Origin: Hyphomonadaceae bacterium
GTDB lineage: Bacteria > Pseudomonadota > Alphaproteobacteria > Caulobacterales > Hyphomonadaceae
Assembly: GCA_022844345.1 (NCBI GenBank)
Contig: JALHLU010000003.1
Coordinates: 124,001 to 188,000, forward strand
Direction of reading: 5' to 3'
DNA: 64,000 bases
Shown: positions 25,539 to 33,240 of the stretch, in pieces
How the letters are laid out: each line of letters begins with the position of its first letter
Numbering within the stretch: the stretch's first letter is position 1
Notes under the pieces: model-generated
What the model was told of the DNA's origin: nothing
What the model saw: only the letters and a program-made list of their open reading frames with translations
Database searches by the model: none
Program-made: the position numbers and the translations under genes

Positions 25539-27281
25539 CTAGCTTTCGGACACTTCCGGAACGAGCGCGGGCGGCGGGCGCGCGCCTGTGACGCCATCGA
25601 CGCGCGGCAGGACGATGCGCACCATCCGGCCGCCGGTGGCCGAGCGGCCATCCTCGAAGACGCCGTTTACCTGCTTGGCGAAAGCGCTCATCAGCGTTGC
25701 GCCAATCCCCTGCCCCGGCCCGATCTTTCCCGGCTCGGCCCCCACGCCGTCATCCTCGATCGCAAGAACAGCGTCGCCTTGCGCGATGCGGTAGGTCAAC
25801 TTCACCCTGCCGCCCTTGGCCGGGCGCGTTTCAGGGAAGGCGTGCTTGACCGAGTTGGTGACGGCCTCGGCCGTAAACAGGGCGAGCGGCACGGCCACGT
25901 CGGCATCGATCGTGTCTGCGTCGATGTCGGCTTCGATCTTGATCCCCTGGTCTTCGGCGCCCAGCGCCTGGTCAAGCTGGCCCACGAGTTCGGAGAAGAA
26001 GCTTTGCGCTTCGACCGTGTGGATGTTGTTGTGTTCGTAAAGCGAGCGATGGATCAGCGACAGCGCGTTGATCCGCGCGCGGGCGTCATCCAGCACCGCC
26101 TGCGCGGCAGGGTCCTTGAGCTTGCGTCCCTGCAGACTGAGGAGGCTGTTGATGATCTGCAGGTTGTTCTTCACGCGGTGGTGGATTTCCTTCATCGCGG
26201 CATCGCGCGCGGCAAGGGCCGTTTCCATGTGTTGGGTGCGATCGCGGATGCGGACGGCCATCTCTTCCAGCGTATCCGCCAGCACGTTGATCTCGCCGGG
26301 CGCCTGACGCTTTGCGCGCAGAGGCTGCACCGAGAGCTTTCCGCTGGCATAGAGGCCGGCGATGCGCCCGAGATAATCGAGCCAGCGCAGCACCAGCCGG
26401 TCCATGGCCAGCCACGCCGTCACCAGTGCAAGTAGCCAGGCCAAAAGCGGCAGCCCGAAATTGCCGAAGGCGCTGACATTCTCCATTGCTGTAGCGGGAG
26501 GCCGCGGCGCCGACAGCATCGCATAGAGACCGTTCTGCGCCAGCGGCACGAGCGCGGCCTGGCGCACGCCATCGAGGGAGTCGAGCTCCATAAAGGCAGG
26601 CTTGCCGGGGTCGAGACGCGCGACAAACTTCGCGTCGAGCTGCGTCCAGTGTGAGCTGGCGAAAACTTTTCCAGAGGCGTCGACCAGAGCGAGGTCCGCG
26701 TCTTGATCAAGGCCGGTGCGGGCCAGTTGCTCGACCAGGGCCCCCACGGGGACGGCCACGAGGAACGCCCCAGCGAATTCACCTGCAGGACCATCCCGCT
26801 GCATGGCGGTTGCGACTGTCCATTCGCCGGTGGCGGGATTGCGGAACGCCGTCGATGGGATCAGCCGCGCGCCGGTGTCGCGCAACTCCTTGAACCACGC
26901 GCTCTCGGCGTAGTCTGCATCCTGCACGTTGGGCTGCGTAGTGCAGAGCACACGACCGTTGCGATCGACCACGCCAAGATTTGCGAAGACAGGCAGTGCA
27001 TCGATCAGATCGCGGATTGGCTCCATGCAGGGATCGCCCAGCGTCACGGAGTCGATCAGATTGAGAAGCGCCGGGGCGGTATCCAGCATATATTCGGCGC
27101 GGCTCGCAGCTTCCTGCGCGACGAGCGTCATTATCTCACGGCGATAGCGCGCTTCCCGCTCGACATCGCCAGACCAGCGTATCCCCCCGATCACCAGGAC
27201 CGGGGATAGCGCGGCAGCGAATATCAGAAGCAGTAGGACCCTTAGCGACAAGCGTCGCGGAAAGCGTTCCTCAGTCTTCAC
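25539..27281 (-). CDS. Sensor histidine kinase, HisKA_2/HWE-like (PhyK-type GSR kinase)
   Basis: Extracytoplasmic sensor between two TMs; MKEIHHRVKNNLQIINSLLSLQGRKL; ALFTAEAVTNSVKHAF; GPGQGIGATLMSAFAKQ. GTG start at 27281 overlaps the sigma gene stop (gGTGAAGACTGA). Confidence 0.85.
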   Translation of the reverse strand: MKTEERFPRRLSLRVLLLLIFAAALSPVLVIGGIRWSGDVEREARYRREIMTLVAQEAASRAEYMLDTAPALLNLIDSVTLGDPCMEPIRDLIDALPVFANLGVVDRNGRVLCTTQPNVQDADYAESAWFKELRDTGARLIPSTAFRNPATGEWTVATAMQRDGPAGEFAGAFLVAVPVGALVEQLARTGLDQDADLALVDASGKVFASSHWTQLDAKFVARLDPGKPAFMELDSLDGVRQAALVPLAQNGLYAMLSAPRPPATAMENVSAFGNFGLPLLAWLLALVTAWLAMDRLVLRWLDYLGRIAGLYASGKLSVQPLRAKRQAPGEINVLADTLEEMAVRIRDRTQHMETALAARDAAMKEIHHRVKNNLQIINSLLSLQGRKLKDPAAQAVLDDARARINALSLIHRSLYEHNNIHTVEAQSFFSELVGQLDQALGAEDQGIKIEADIDADTIDADVAVPLALFTAEAVTNSVKHAFPETRPAKGGRVKLTYRIAQGDAVLAIEDDGVGAEPGKIGPGQGIGATLMSAFAKQVNGVFEDGRSATGGRMVRIVLPRVDGVTGARPPPALVPEVSES

Positions 27282-27969
27282 CCCTAGATTGCACCCCTCC
27301 CGCGGCAAGCGCGTCGGCCTGACCGAGGATATCGCCGAAAGCCTGCTCGGCCCGGATATTGCTGCTTTCCGAGCGCCTTGTGGAGCCATCTTCGAGAATT
27401 GCTTCGAGCGCCTTTCTGGCGCGGCTGACCCGGCTCTTGATAGTGCCGACTGCGACCTGGCAGACGCGCGCGGCCTCTTCATACGCCATGCCGCCGGCGC
27501 CGACGAGGATCAACGCCTCACGCTGGTCATCGGGAAGTTTGGCGAGCGCCGTTCGCAACTCCAGCAACTCCATCGGGGCGGTCGGATTGTCGTTGGCGAT
27601 CAGCGTGTTCTCGGCCATCTCCGCATCAAGCGGAGCAGTGCGCCAGCTGCGCCGCTTCTCCGAGTAGAACTGGTTGCGCAGGATCATGAAGGTCCACGCC
27701 TTGATGCTGGTGCCCGGCTCGAAAGAGTCGCGGGCCTTCCAGGCCTTGGCGAGAGCTTCCTGCGCGAGATCATCCGCCTGCGTCTGGTCGTGACAGAGGC
27801 TGCGCGCGAAGGCCCTGAGGTGGGGGATCGCCGCAATCAGCTCTTCCTTGAAGGATTCAGGCGTGCCGCCGGGCACGGGCTTGGCCGCAGCGCCCTCCGG
27901 CGACCGCGGTGATGCACCAGCCGGTTTCTTTGAAATGTCCCTGGTTGAATCAGCCATGCGTGACGTCAC
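27271..27969 (-). CDS. ecfG: EcfG-family RNA polymerase sigma factor (general stress response)
   Basis: LIAAIPHLRAFARSLCHDQTQADDLAQEALAKAWKARDSFEPGTSIKAWTFMILRNQFYSEKRRSWRTAPLD...LPDDQREALILVGAGGMAYEEAARVCQVAVGTIKSRVSRARKAL. Start could be ATG at 27957. Confidence 0.92.
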   Translation of the reverse strand: MTSRMADSTRDISKKPAGASPRSPEGAAAKPVPGGTPESFKEELIAAIPHLRAFARSLCHDQTQADDLAQEALAKAWKARDSFEPGTSIKAWTFMILRNQFYSEKRRSWRTAPLDAEMAENTLIANDNPTAPMELLELRTALAKLPDDQREALILVGAGGMAYEEAARVCQVAVGTIKSRVSRARKALEAILEDGSTRRSESSNIRAEQAFGDILGQADALAAGGVQSRGED

Positions 27970-28238
27970 CGTTCCGGTTGCGAGGAACGCGCGCGAGGCG
28001 CGGAATCCACGGGGTCGACGCCTCCCGCAACGCTCGCCGGATCGGCTTGCTTGGCTTCAGCTTCTTCGAGGATGGCGAGGAATTCGTCGGGAACGGTTTC
28101 CTCAACGACATCCGTATAGATTTTCCGGAGCCGGCGCCCGATGGGATCCTGGCGCCTGCGGGCAATGCGCGGGTCCACGCGAGGCTTTTCGCCGTCGCCG
28201 TCCCCGTTTTCCCCGCCCCCGTTTCGTTCTCTTCCCAT
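27966..28238 (-). CDS. nepR: NepR anti-sigma factor
   Basis: IGRRLRKIYTDVVEETVPDEFLAILEEAEAK core motif; position between ecfG and divergent phyR. Confidence 0.88.
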   Translation of the reverse strand: MGRERNGGGENGDGDGEKPRVDPRIARRRQDPIGRRLRKIYTDVVEETVPDEFLAILEEAEAKQADPASVAGGVDPVDSAPRARSSQPER

Positions 28239-28288
28239 GTCCTGCTACAACTTCTCTTGGCCGTGCAGAGATCGCACATTGGGCTGAA

Positions 28289-28313
28289 AACGCCGGTCGA
28301 CCATGTAGGTTCC
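28289..28313 (-). promoter_or_regulatory. EcfG-type promoter (GGAAC-N16-CGTT, minus strand) for nepR-ecfG-kinase
   Basis: GTTCC 28309-28313 and AACG 28289-28292 on plus strand; about 50 nt upstream of nepR ATG. Confidence 0.85.
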
Positions 28314-28333
28314 GCAATAAACTGAAAAAACCG

Positions 28334-28358
28334 GGAACCCGGGTTCCATGGCCGCGTT
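28334..28358 (+). promoter_or_regulatory. EcfG-type promoter (GGAAC-N16-CGTT) for phyR
   Basis: GGAAC 28334-28338, CGTT 28355-28358; 43 nt upstream of ATG 28402; -35 within palindrome GGAACCCGGGTTCC. Confidence 0.85.
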
Positions 28359-28401
28359 CCACATGTCGACCACTGCGAAACTGCGACGTGCGGGAGAATT
28401 C

Positions 28402-29184
28402 ATGAGCCTTGTGCAGAAGCTTGGACCCCATCTGCCTTACCTGCGCCGGTACGCGCGGGCCTTGACCGGAAATCAGAAAAGCGGCGATTCCTATGTGAAG
28501 GCGGCCCTTCAGGCCCTCGCGGCAGGGACGCACGAGCTTGAAGACCTGCCGCCACGCGTGGCGCTCTACCGCCTGTTCCAGGCGATCTGGGGCGCGACCG
28601 GCGCCCAGCTGGAGACTGCGCCCGAAACGGGCGACACCGTTTCAGACCGTGTGCTGCGTATCCCCCCGCGCCACCGCCAGGCCTTCCTTCTGACGGCGCT
28701 TGAAGGCTTCACCGTCGAGGAGTGCGCCGAGATCCTCGACGAGACGTCCGAGGGTATACGCGACCTGATTTCGCGCGCCCAAGCCGACATTGAGGCCGAC
28801 CTCGCCACCGACGTACTCATCGTCGAGGATGAGCCGGTGATCGCCGCCGACATCGAGGCGCTGGTGCTCGACCTTGGACACCGCGTGACGGCCGTGACGA
28901 CCACGCGATCAGAAGCTGTCGCCGCGGTCAAATTGCATCGTCCCGGCCTTGTGCTCGCCGACATCCAGTTGGCGGACGGATCGTCCGGCATAGATGCAGT
29001 GAACGACATCCTGCGCGGCCACGATGTGCCGGTGATCTTCATTACTGCCTTCCCGGAACGCCTGTTGACCGGCGAGAAGCCCGAGCCGGCCTTCCTCATC
29101 ACCAAGCCCTTCCAGCCGGAGACGGTGAAGGCGGCGATCGGCCAGGCGTTGTTCTTCCACGTCGAGCGGCCCGTGCCGGCCTGA
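28402..29184 (+). CDS. phyR: PhyR anti-anti-sigma response regulator (sigma-like domain + receiver)
   Basis: MSLVQKLGPHLPYLRRYARALTGNQKSGDSYVKAALQAL...PPRHRQAFLLTALEGFTVEECAEIL...VLIVEDEPVIAADIEALVLDLGH...LVLADIQLADGSSGIDAV...ITKPF. Confidence 0.96.
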   Translation: MSLVQKLGPHLPYLRRYARALTGNQKSGDSYVKAALQALAAGTHELEDLPPRVALYRLFQAIWGATGAQLETAPETGDTVSDRVLRIPPRHRQAFLLTALEGFTVEECAEILDETSEGIRDLISRAQADIEADLATDVLIVEDEPVIAADIEALVLDLGHRVTAVTTTRSEAVAAVKLHRPGLVLADIQLADGSSGIDAVNDILRGHDVPVIFITAFPERLLTGEKPEPAFLITKPFQPETVKAAIGQALFFHVERPVPA

Positions 29185-29212
29185 TCTTCTCACCTGAAAT
29201 CGCCTGACAAGC

Positions 29213-29246
29213 GAAGCGGTGCGCCAGAAGCGCGCCGCTTCTTTTT
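29213..29246 (+). terminator. Rho-independent terminator downstream of phyR
   Basis: GAAGCGGTGCGC-cagaa-GCGCGCCGCTTC-TTTTT, 12-bp stem with one G-U. Confidence 0.88.
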
Positions 29247-29322
29247 ATGCTTTACAGATTCTTAACATCCGCCGGAACCGGTCTGCGGCGTGCGCGTACT
29301 CCTGACAGCAAGGGGTGCGATC

Positions 29323-29652
29323 ATGAAGTCAGTCAAAAGGACATTTGCGTCTGCAGCGCTGGCCGCCTCGATTGCGCTGCTCCCCCCCGCCCTCGCCCAG
29401 ACGCACGCGGGACAAGGCAGCCTTGCGAGCGTTAAGCCGGTCGCTGCATCAGTTACGGCCTGCGCGACGGGCCTGATCGAAATTGCGCCCGTGTCCTTCG
29501 ATACGACCGGCCGGCCCGACGCCTGGGTCGTCGTTCATCGGGTCAAAGGCGAGGTCGTTTCGGCAGAACGTGTGACATCGCGCGAGATCGAGCAGCTGCA
29601 CCGTTCCCCCTGCGGCGCAGACAGCCGGCGCGGGGCGATGCTGGAAGGTTGA
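29323..29652 (+). CDS. Small secreted hypothetical protein
   Basis: MKSVKRTFASAALAASIALLPPALAQTHAGQ signal peptide; near-consensus GGAAC-N16-CGTA at 29274-29298. Confidence 0.6.
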   Translation: MKSVKRTFASAALAASIALLPPALAQTHAGQGSLASVKPVAASVTACATGLIEIAPVSFDTTGRPDAWVVVHRVKGEVVSAERVTSREIEQLHRSPCGADSRRGAMLEG

Positions 29653-29710
29653 TCCGGGGCGCAGGCGCAACGGTGCGCCGGATCGAACTCTCATGCTGGG
29701 TAGAGACGCC

Positions 29711-30193
29711 TTAGATGGAGCCTGGCGATGCGGGCCGCGGCGTGGCCGGCTGGCGCGTGACCGCTGCACCAGCACCGGACGCCGACTTGCGGAAGATCAC
29801 TTCCACCCTGCTCATACCCGGCGGGAATACATCGCGGCCCGGAAGAGCGGCTACGCGGATTGTTTCCGGCGAGACGCCACGCGCAATCAGATCTGCCGCG
29901 ATGTCTTCGATACGCGCGAGGGCGAGAGCAAGCGCGCCATCGCCATCGACTTCGGTGCTGATGCGCGTGAGAAGGTCGATCGCATCCGGCTGACAGGCCA
30001 CCGCATGATCGACAAGCCGGGTCACGAGCTCGCGCCCCGCTGCTGAGACAACAGATTCCCCGGACGCAAAGTAAACCGACATGGACGCGCTCGGGCAGGC
30101 TGGAATCTCACCTTGATCAACCTGCTGGGCCGCAACGCCAGGGGCGATTGCACAGGCCAGGGCGATCGCCCCGATTGCCCAGATCCGTTGCAT
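29711..30193 (-). CDS. OmpA-C-like periplasmic protein
   Basis: MQRIWAIGAIALACAIAPGVAAQQ...MSVYFASGESVVSAAGRELVTRLVDHA...RIEDIAADLIARGVSPETIRV. Confidence 0.65.
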   Translation of the reverse strand: MQRIWAIGAIALACAIAPGVAAQQVDQGEIPACPSASMSVYFASGESVVSAAGRELVTRLVDHAVACQPDAIDLLTRISTEVDGDGALALALARIEDIAADLIARGVSPETIRVAALPGRDVFPPGMSRVEVIFRKSASGAGAAVTRQPATPRPASPGSI

Positions 30194-30297
30194 GGTTACC
30201 AGTCTCTCCAGCTGATGTGCATGTCTTAATGCAGGAGCGGCGCCGACCGCATCGACGCGCCCGCATGGTTAGCGGACGCGGCAACGGGTCGCGCGTC

Positions 30298-30432
30298 CTA
30301 ATTCGCGTCTTCGGCAGCCTCGTCGATTGCCCGGCCTGCAGCGGTCACGTCCTCACCGACACCCTCGACGGTGTTACAGGCCGCAGCGGAGGCGGCGAGC
30401 AGGAAGGCGAGAGCAGCGAATGCGGTTTTCAT
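30298..30432 (-). CDS. Entericidin A/B-family lipoprotein
   Basis: MKTAFAALAFLLAASAAACNTVEGVGEDVTAAGRAIDEAAEDAN; typical CNTxxGxGxD entericidin core; start trimmed from ORF 30564. Confidence 0.88.
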   Translation of the reverse strand: MKTAFAALAFLLAASAAACNTVEGVGEDVTAAGRAIDEAAEDAN

Positions 30433-30477
30433 GTCTTGGCTCCATGTCCCGTCGGCAAGCACGCCGACCGCTTCCAC

Positions 30478-30502
30478 AACGCCGCCGCCGAAACGAGGTT
30501 CC
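30478..30502 (-). promoter_or_regulatory. EcfG-type promoter (GGAAC-N16-CGTT, minus strand) for entericidin gene
   Basis: GTTCC 30498-30502, AACG 30478-30481, spacer 16 nt; 45 nt upstream of ATG. Confidence 0.8.
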
Positions 30503-30516
30503 ATCCTGAGACAGGA

Positions 30517-30541
30517 GGAACCCGCCTTCCGCCGGAACGTC
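30517..30541 (+). promoter_or_regulatory. Near-consensus EcfG promoter (GGAAC-N16-CGTC) upstream of DUF1328 paralog
   Basis: GGAAC 30517-30521, CGTC 30538-30541. Confidence 0.45.
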
Positions 30542-30574
30542 GACCGCGAAAACTCCGTCAGCAAAAAGGAGTGA

Positions 30575-30751
30575 CTGACGCTCGGTTGGGCGCTTGGTTT
30601 CTTCGTTCTCGCCTTCGTCGCCGCAGCCTTCGGCTCCGGCGGGCTCGCCGGGGCATCCGCCTCGATCGCGCAGATCCTGTTCGTGATCTTCCTGGTGCTG
30701 ACCGTGCTGACCTTCGTTGTCCGCGCTGTGCAGGGACGATCCGTGCTCTAG
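30575..30751 (+). CDS. DUF1328-family paralog with apparent CTG start
   Basis: (L/M)TLGWALGFFVLAFVAAAFGSGGLAGASASIAQILFVIFLVLTVLTFVVRAVQGRSVL*; aligns along its length with the 25292 protein; in-frame TGA immediately upstream of CTG; AAGGAG just upstream. Confidence 0.6.
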   Translation: MTLGWALGFFVLAFVAAAFGSGGLAGASASIAQILFVIFLVLTVLTFVVRAVQGRSVL

Positions 30752-30901
30752 GCGCGAGGGCGCCACGAGGCCACAACCAGACGAGAATTGCTCTGCTTTC
30801 GGCTGGCTCGCACGCGCGAGGCCAGTATCCGGCGCGGCCGGCAGGCTGGGCAGTTCCCAACCCCCCAGAAATGCGTATGGTGCGCGCCGCTGCGACAGGT
30901 A

Positions 30902-30977
30902 GGGCCTGTAGCTCAATGGTTAGAGCCGGCCGCTCATAACGGTCTGGTTGCAGGTTCGAGTCCTGCCGGGCCCACCA
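30902..30977 (+). tRNA. tRNA with CAT anticodon, probably tRNA-Ile2 (lysidine-modified) rather than Met
   Basis: GGGCCTGTAGCTCAATGGTTAGAGCCGGCCGCTCATAACGGTCTGGTTGCAGGTTCGAGTCCTGCCGGGCCCACCA; 76 nt, acceptor stem pairs, TTCGAGT loop, encoded CCA. Confidence 0.9.
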
Positions 30978-31015
30978 CTTCTCGACCTGTGGCCAGGCCT
31001 GATAGACTGCGCCGC

Positions 31016-31600
31016 ATGGTCACCACCGCCGAGCCCCTGAAGCAAAGCCGCACCCTGCTCTACCTGCTCGGCATTGCGCTGAGCGTGCCGCCCTTGATCA
31101 GCCTGATTCACCGCCAGTGGGGCATCGCCATGGCGCCGGATATCGAGCAGGTGATCACGGGCTATCGCCTGCTGTCGCGGACGCTGTCGGACGTTATCCA
31201 TGCGCCGATAAAGCCGTTCATGGTTCCGCCGCCGCAGCTGATCGATATCCACATTCTCTCGTTCGCCGGGATGGGCATGATGACGCTGGCTTTCGAGGTC
31301 CCCGGCAGCAAGAAGGACTCCTGGCATGCGCTGGTTTGGAGCGTGGCCTCCTTTTTCCTCGCCTGGCTGCTGGTTGGGGTTTTCGTGATGGGCGCGATTC
31401 TCGCAAAACTGATCGCCAGCCCGCTGACCCCGTTCCGGACGGACCATTACATCGAGACGACGCCCGTGCTGGAGGGGCCGATGGGCCGCCTGCGCCGCGA
31501 GCGCGACATGCGCCTGGAGCGGGATCTTGCACGTGTAATGCTAATCTCGCTGCTGATCGTTGGGGGCTATTTCGGGCTGAATTCGCTGCTAACGCGCTAG
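31016..31600 (+). CDS. Hypothetical membrane protein
   Basis: MVTTAEPLKQSRTLLYLLGIALSVPPLISLIHRQWGIAMAPDIEQVITGY...; TM segments; start trimmed to exclude the tRNA. Confidence 0.7.
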   Translation: MVTTAEPLKQSRTLLYLLGIALSVPPLISLIHRQWGIAMAPDIEQVITGYRLLSRTLSDVIHAPIKPFMVPPPQLIDIHILSFAGMGMMTLAFEVPGSKKDSWHALVWSVASFFLAWLLVGVFVMGAILAKLIASPLTPFRTDHYIETTPVLEGPMGRLRRERDMRLERDLARVMLISLLIVGGYFGLNSLLTR

Positions 31601-31772
31601 CAACCGTGACCGCCAAGCGACTTTTCAGCTCTGTCGCCAGCCTGCCACGCCGCGCCGCCAGTTGGGGCTGACCGCGCCACAGGCCCGCCCTATTTGGAAG
31701 GAGGACTGGCACTCAGGTCCGCGATACTCTCCCCTTGCCCGGACCACGCAGAGACCCGGAAAGGTCACATTG

Positions 31773-32537
31773 ATGAAACGCCTTGCCCCCGCCCTGATCG
31801 CCGCTACCGCGATGGCCGGATGCGCCGCAGCGCCGATGGCCATGGCCCAGACGCCCGCCCCCATGCACGGACCCAACATGCACATGCCGCCGATGAGCGC
31901 GATCCAGCCCGAGACCACCATCACGCTTACCGGCAAGGGCTCGGTCGCCCATGCGCCCGATATCGCCCTCATCAACGTTGGCGTGAGCGTCGAAGCCAAG
32001 ACCGCCGCCGAAGCGATGCAGCAGCAGGCGACCCAGATGGCTGGCGTGTTCGCGGCCGTGCGGGCCGCCGGTATAGCCGAGCGCGACATGCAGACCGGCA
32101 ATATTTCGCTCAATCCGGTCTACGAGTATCCCAACAACGCCCGCCCACGCCTCACCGGCTATCAGGCCAACAACCAGATCACGATCAAGGTCCGCAAGCT
32201 CGACACGCTGGGCAAGACGCTGGACGCTGTCGTGAAGGGCGGCGGCAACACCATAAACGGCGTGTCCTTCTCGATGGACGAGCCGGAGAAGTTCCAGAAC
32301 AGCGCGCGCATCGAGGCGATCAAGGATGCCGCCGCCAAGGCTGAACTCTATGCGGCGGCTGTCGGCTACAAGGTGAAGCGCATCGTGACGATCAGCGAGC
32401 AGGAGTTCTATCCGCAGCCCGTTCCCATGATGGCGATGCGCATGCAGGATGCGGGCGGCGCGCCGGAGACGCAGATCGCGGCCGGCGAGGTCTCGCTGGA
32501 GCAGACCGTAAGCGTGGTGTTCGAACTGACGAAGTAG
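31773..32537 (+). CDS. SIMPL (DUF541) domain periplasmic protein
   Basis: ETTITLTGKGSVAHAPDIALINVGVSVEAKTAAEAMQQQATQMAGVFAAVRAAGI...DMQTGNISLNPVYEY...GYQANNQITIKVRKLDTLG. Confidence 0.92.
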   Translation: MKRLAPALIAATAMAGCAAAPMAMAQTPAPMHGPNMHMPPMSAIQPETTITLTGKGSVAHAPDIALINVGVSVEAKTAAEAMQQQATQMAGVFAAVRAAGIAERDMQTGNISLNPVYEYPNNARPRLTGYQANNQITIKVRKLDTLGKTLDAVVKGGGNTINGVSFSMDEPEKFQNSARIEAIKDAAAKAELYAAAVGYKVKRIVTISEQEFYPQPVPMMAMRMQDAGGAPETQIAAGEVSLEQTVSVVFELTK

Positions 32538-32559
32538 CTCGGGCTCTCTCCCGATGTGG

Positions 32560-32590
32560 AAACGCCGCCCGCGAAGAACGGGCGGCGTTT
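32560..32590. terminator. Hairpin terminator between convergent genes
   Basis: AAACGCCGCCCG-cgaagaa-CGGGCGGCGTTT perfect 12-bp stem. Confidence 0.8.
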
Positions 32591-32612
32591 CTTCGAAGTC
32601 TCGTAGATTCTG

Positions 32613-32972
32613 TTACGCGATGCCGGTGACGACTTCATTGCGGTCGTTCAGGCGCACGACACTCGGCGCCCATTGCTTCGCCTCGGCCTCGTCCATCTGG
32701 GCAAAGGCGGCGATGATCACGCGGTCGGCCGTCTGGAAATAGCGGGCGGCGGCGCCGTTTATGCCGATGGTCTTTGAACCGCGCGGCGCCTCGATGGCGT
32801 AGGTGGAGATCCGCGCACCATTGGTGATGTTCCAGATGTCGACGCGCTCGTGCGGCAGGATTTTGGCCGCCTCCAGCAGGTCGATGTCGATCGAGCACGA
32901 ACCTTCATAGTGAAGGTCGCACTGCGTAACGGCCGCGCGGTGCAGCTTGCCCTTCATCATGGTGAGGAGCAT
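32613..32972 (-). CDS. panD: Aspartate 1-decarboxylase
   Basis: [62 protein letters not shown] with GS self-cleavage site. Confidence 0.93.
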   Translation of the reverse strand: MLLTMMKGKLHRAAVTQCDLHYEGSCSIDIDLLEAAKILPHERVDIWNITNGARISTYAIEAPRGSKTIGINGAAARYFQTADRVIIAAFAQMDEAEAKQWAPSVVRLNDRNEVVTGIA

Positions 32973-33240
32973 CAAATTTCCCTCCTTGCGCCCGTCCCGG
33001 CCTGTCATCGGCCGGCGGGTTCATCGCGCGAAGCGTTAGCGGAACAGGATTTCCCTACCGTAAAGCGCCGCGCTGCCTTTTTGACCGGCTCGCTCCGGGA
33101 CAAGCGCTTTCGCCTTGGCCCACGCGCCAGCTTGTTTAGGATGAAGACGGCCCCGGCCTGCCAATTCCAATTCGTCTGGAGGCCCGGCATAGTCCTCGAA
33201 GCGCAACCGATACATACGGTCGCCGTAAGGAGCCTTTTAT

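Noticed and set aside
28348-28401. Upstream ATG for phyR (MAAFHMSTTAKLRRAGEF)
   Set aside because: Lies within the EcfG -10 region and precedes the conserved PhyR N-terminus MSLVQKL.
30788-31015. N-terminal extension (…PVAQWLEPAAHNGLVAGSSPAGPTT…) of the 31016 gene
   Set aside because: It is a translation of the tRNA gene, a classic misannotation.
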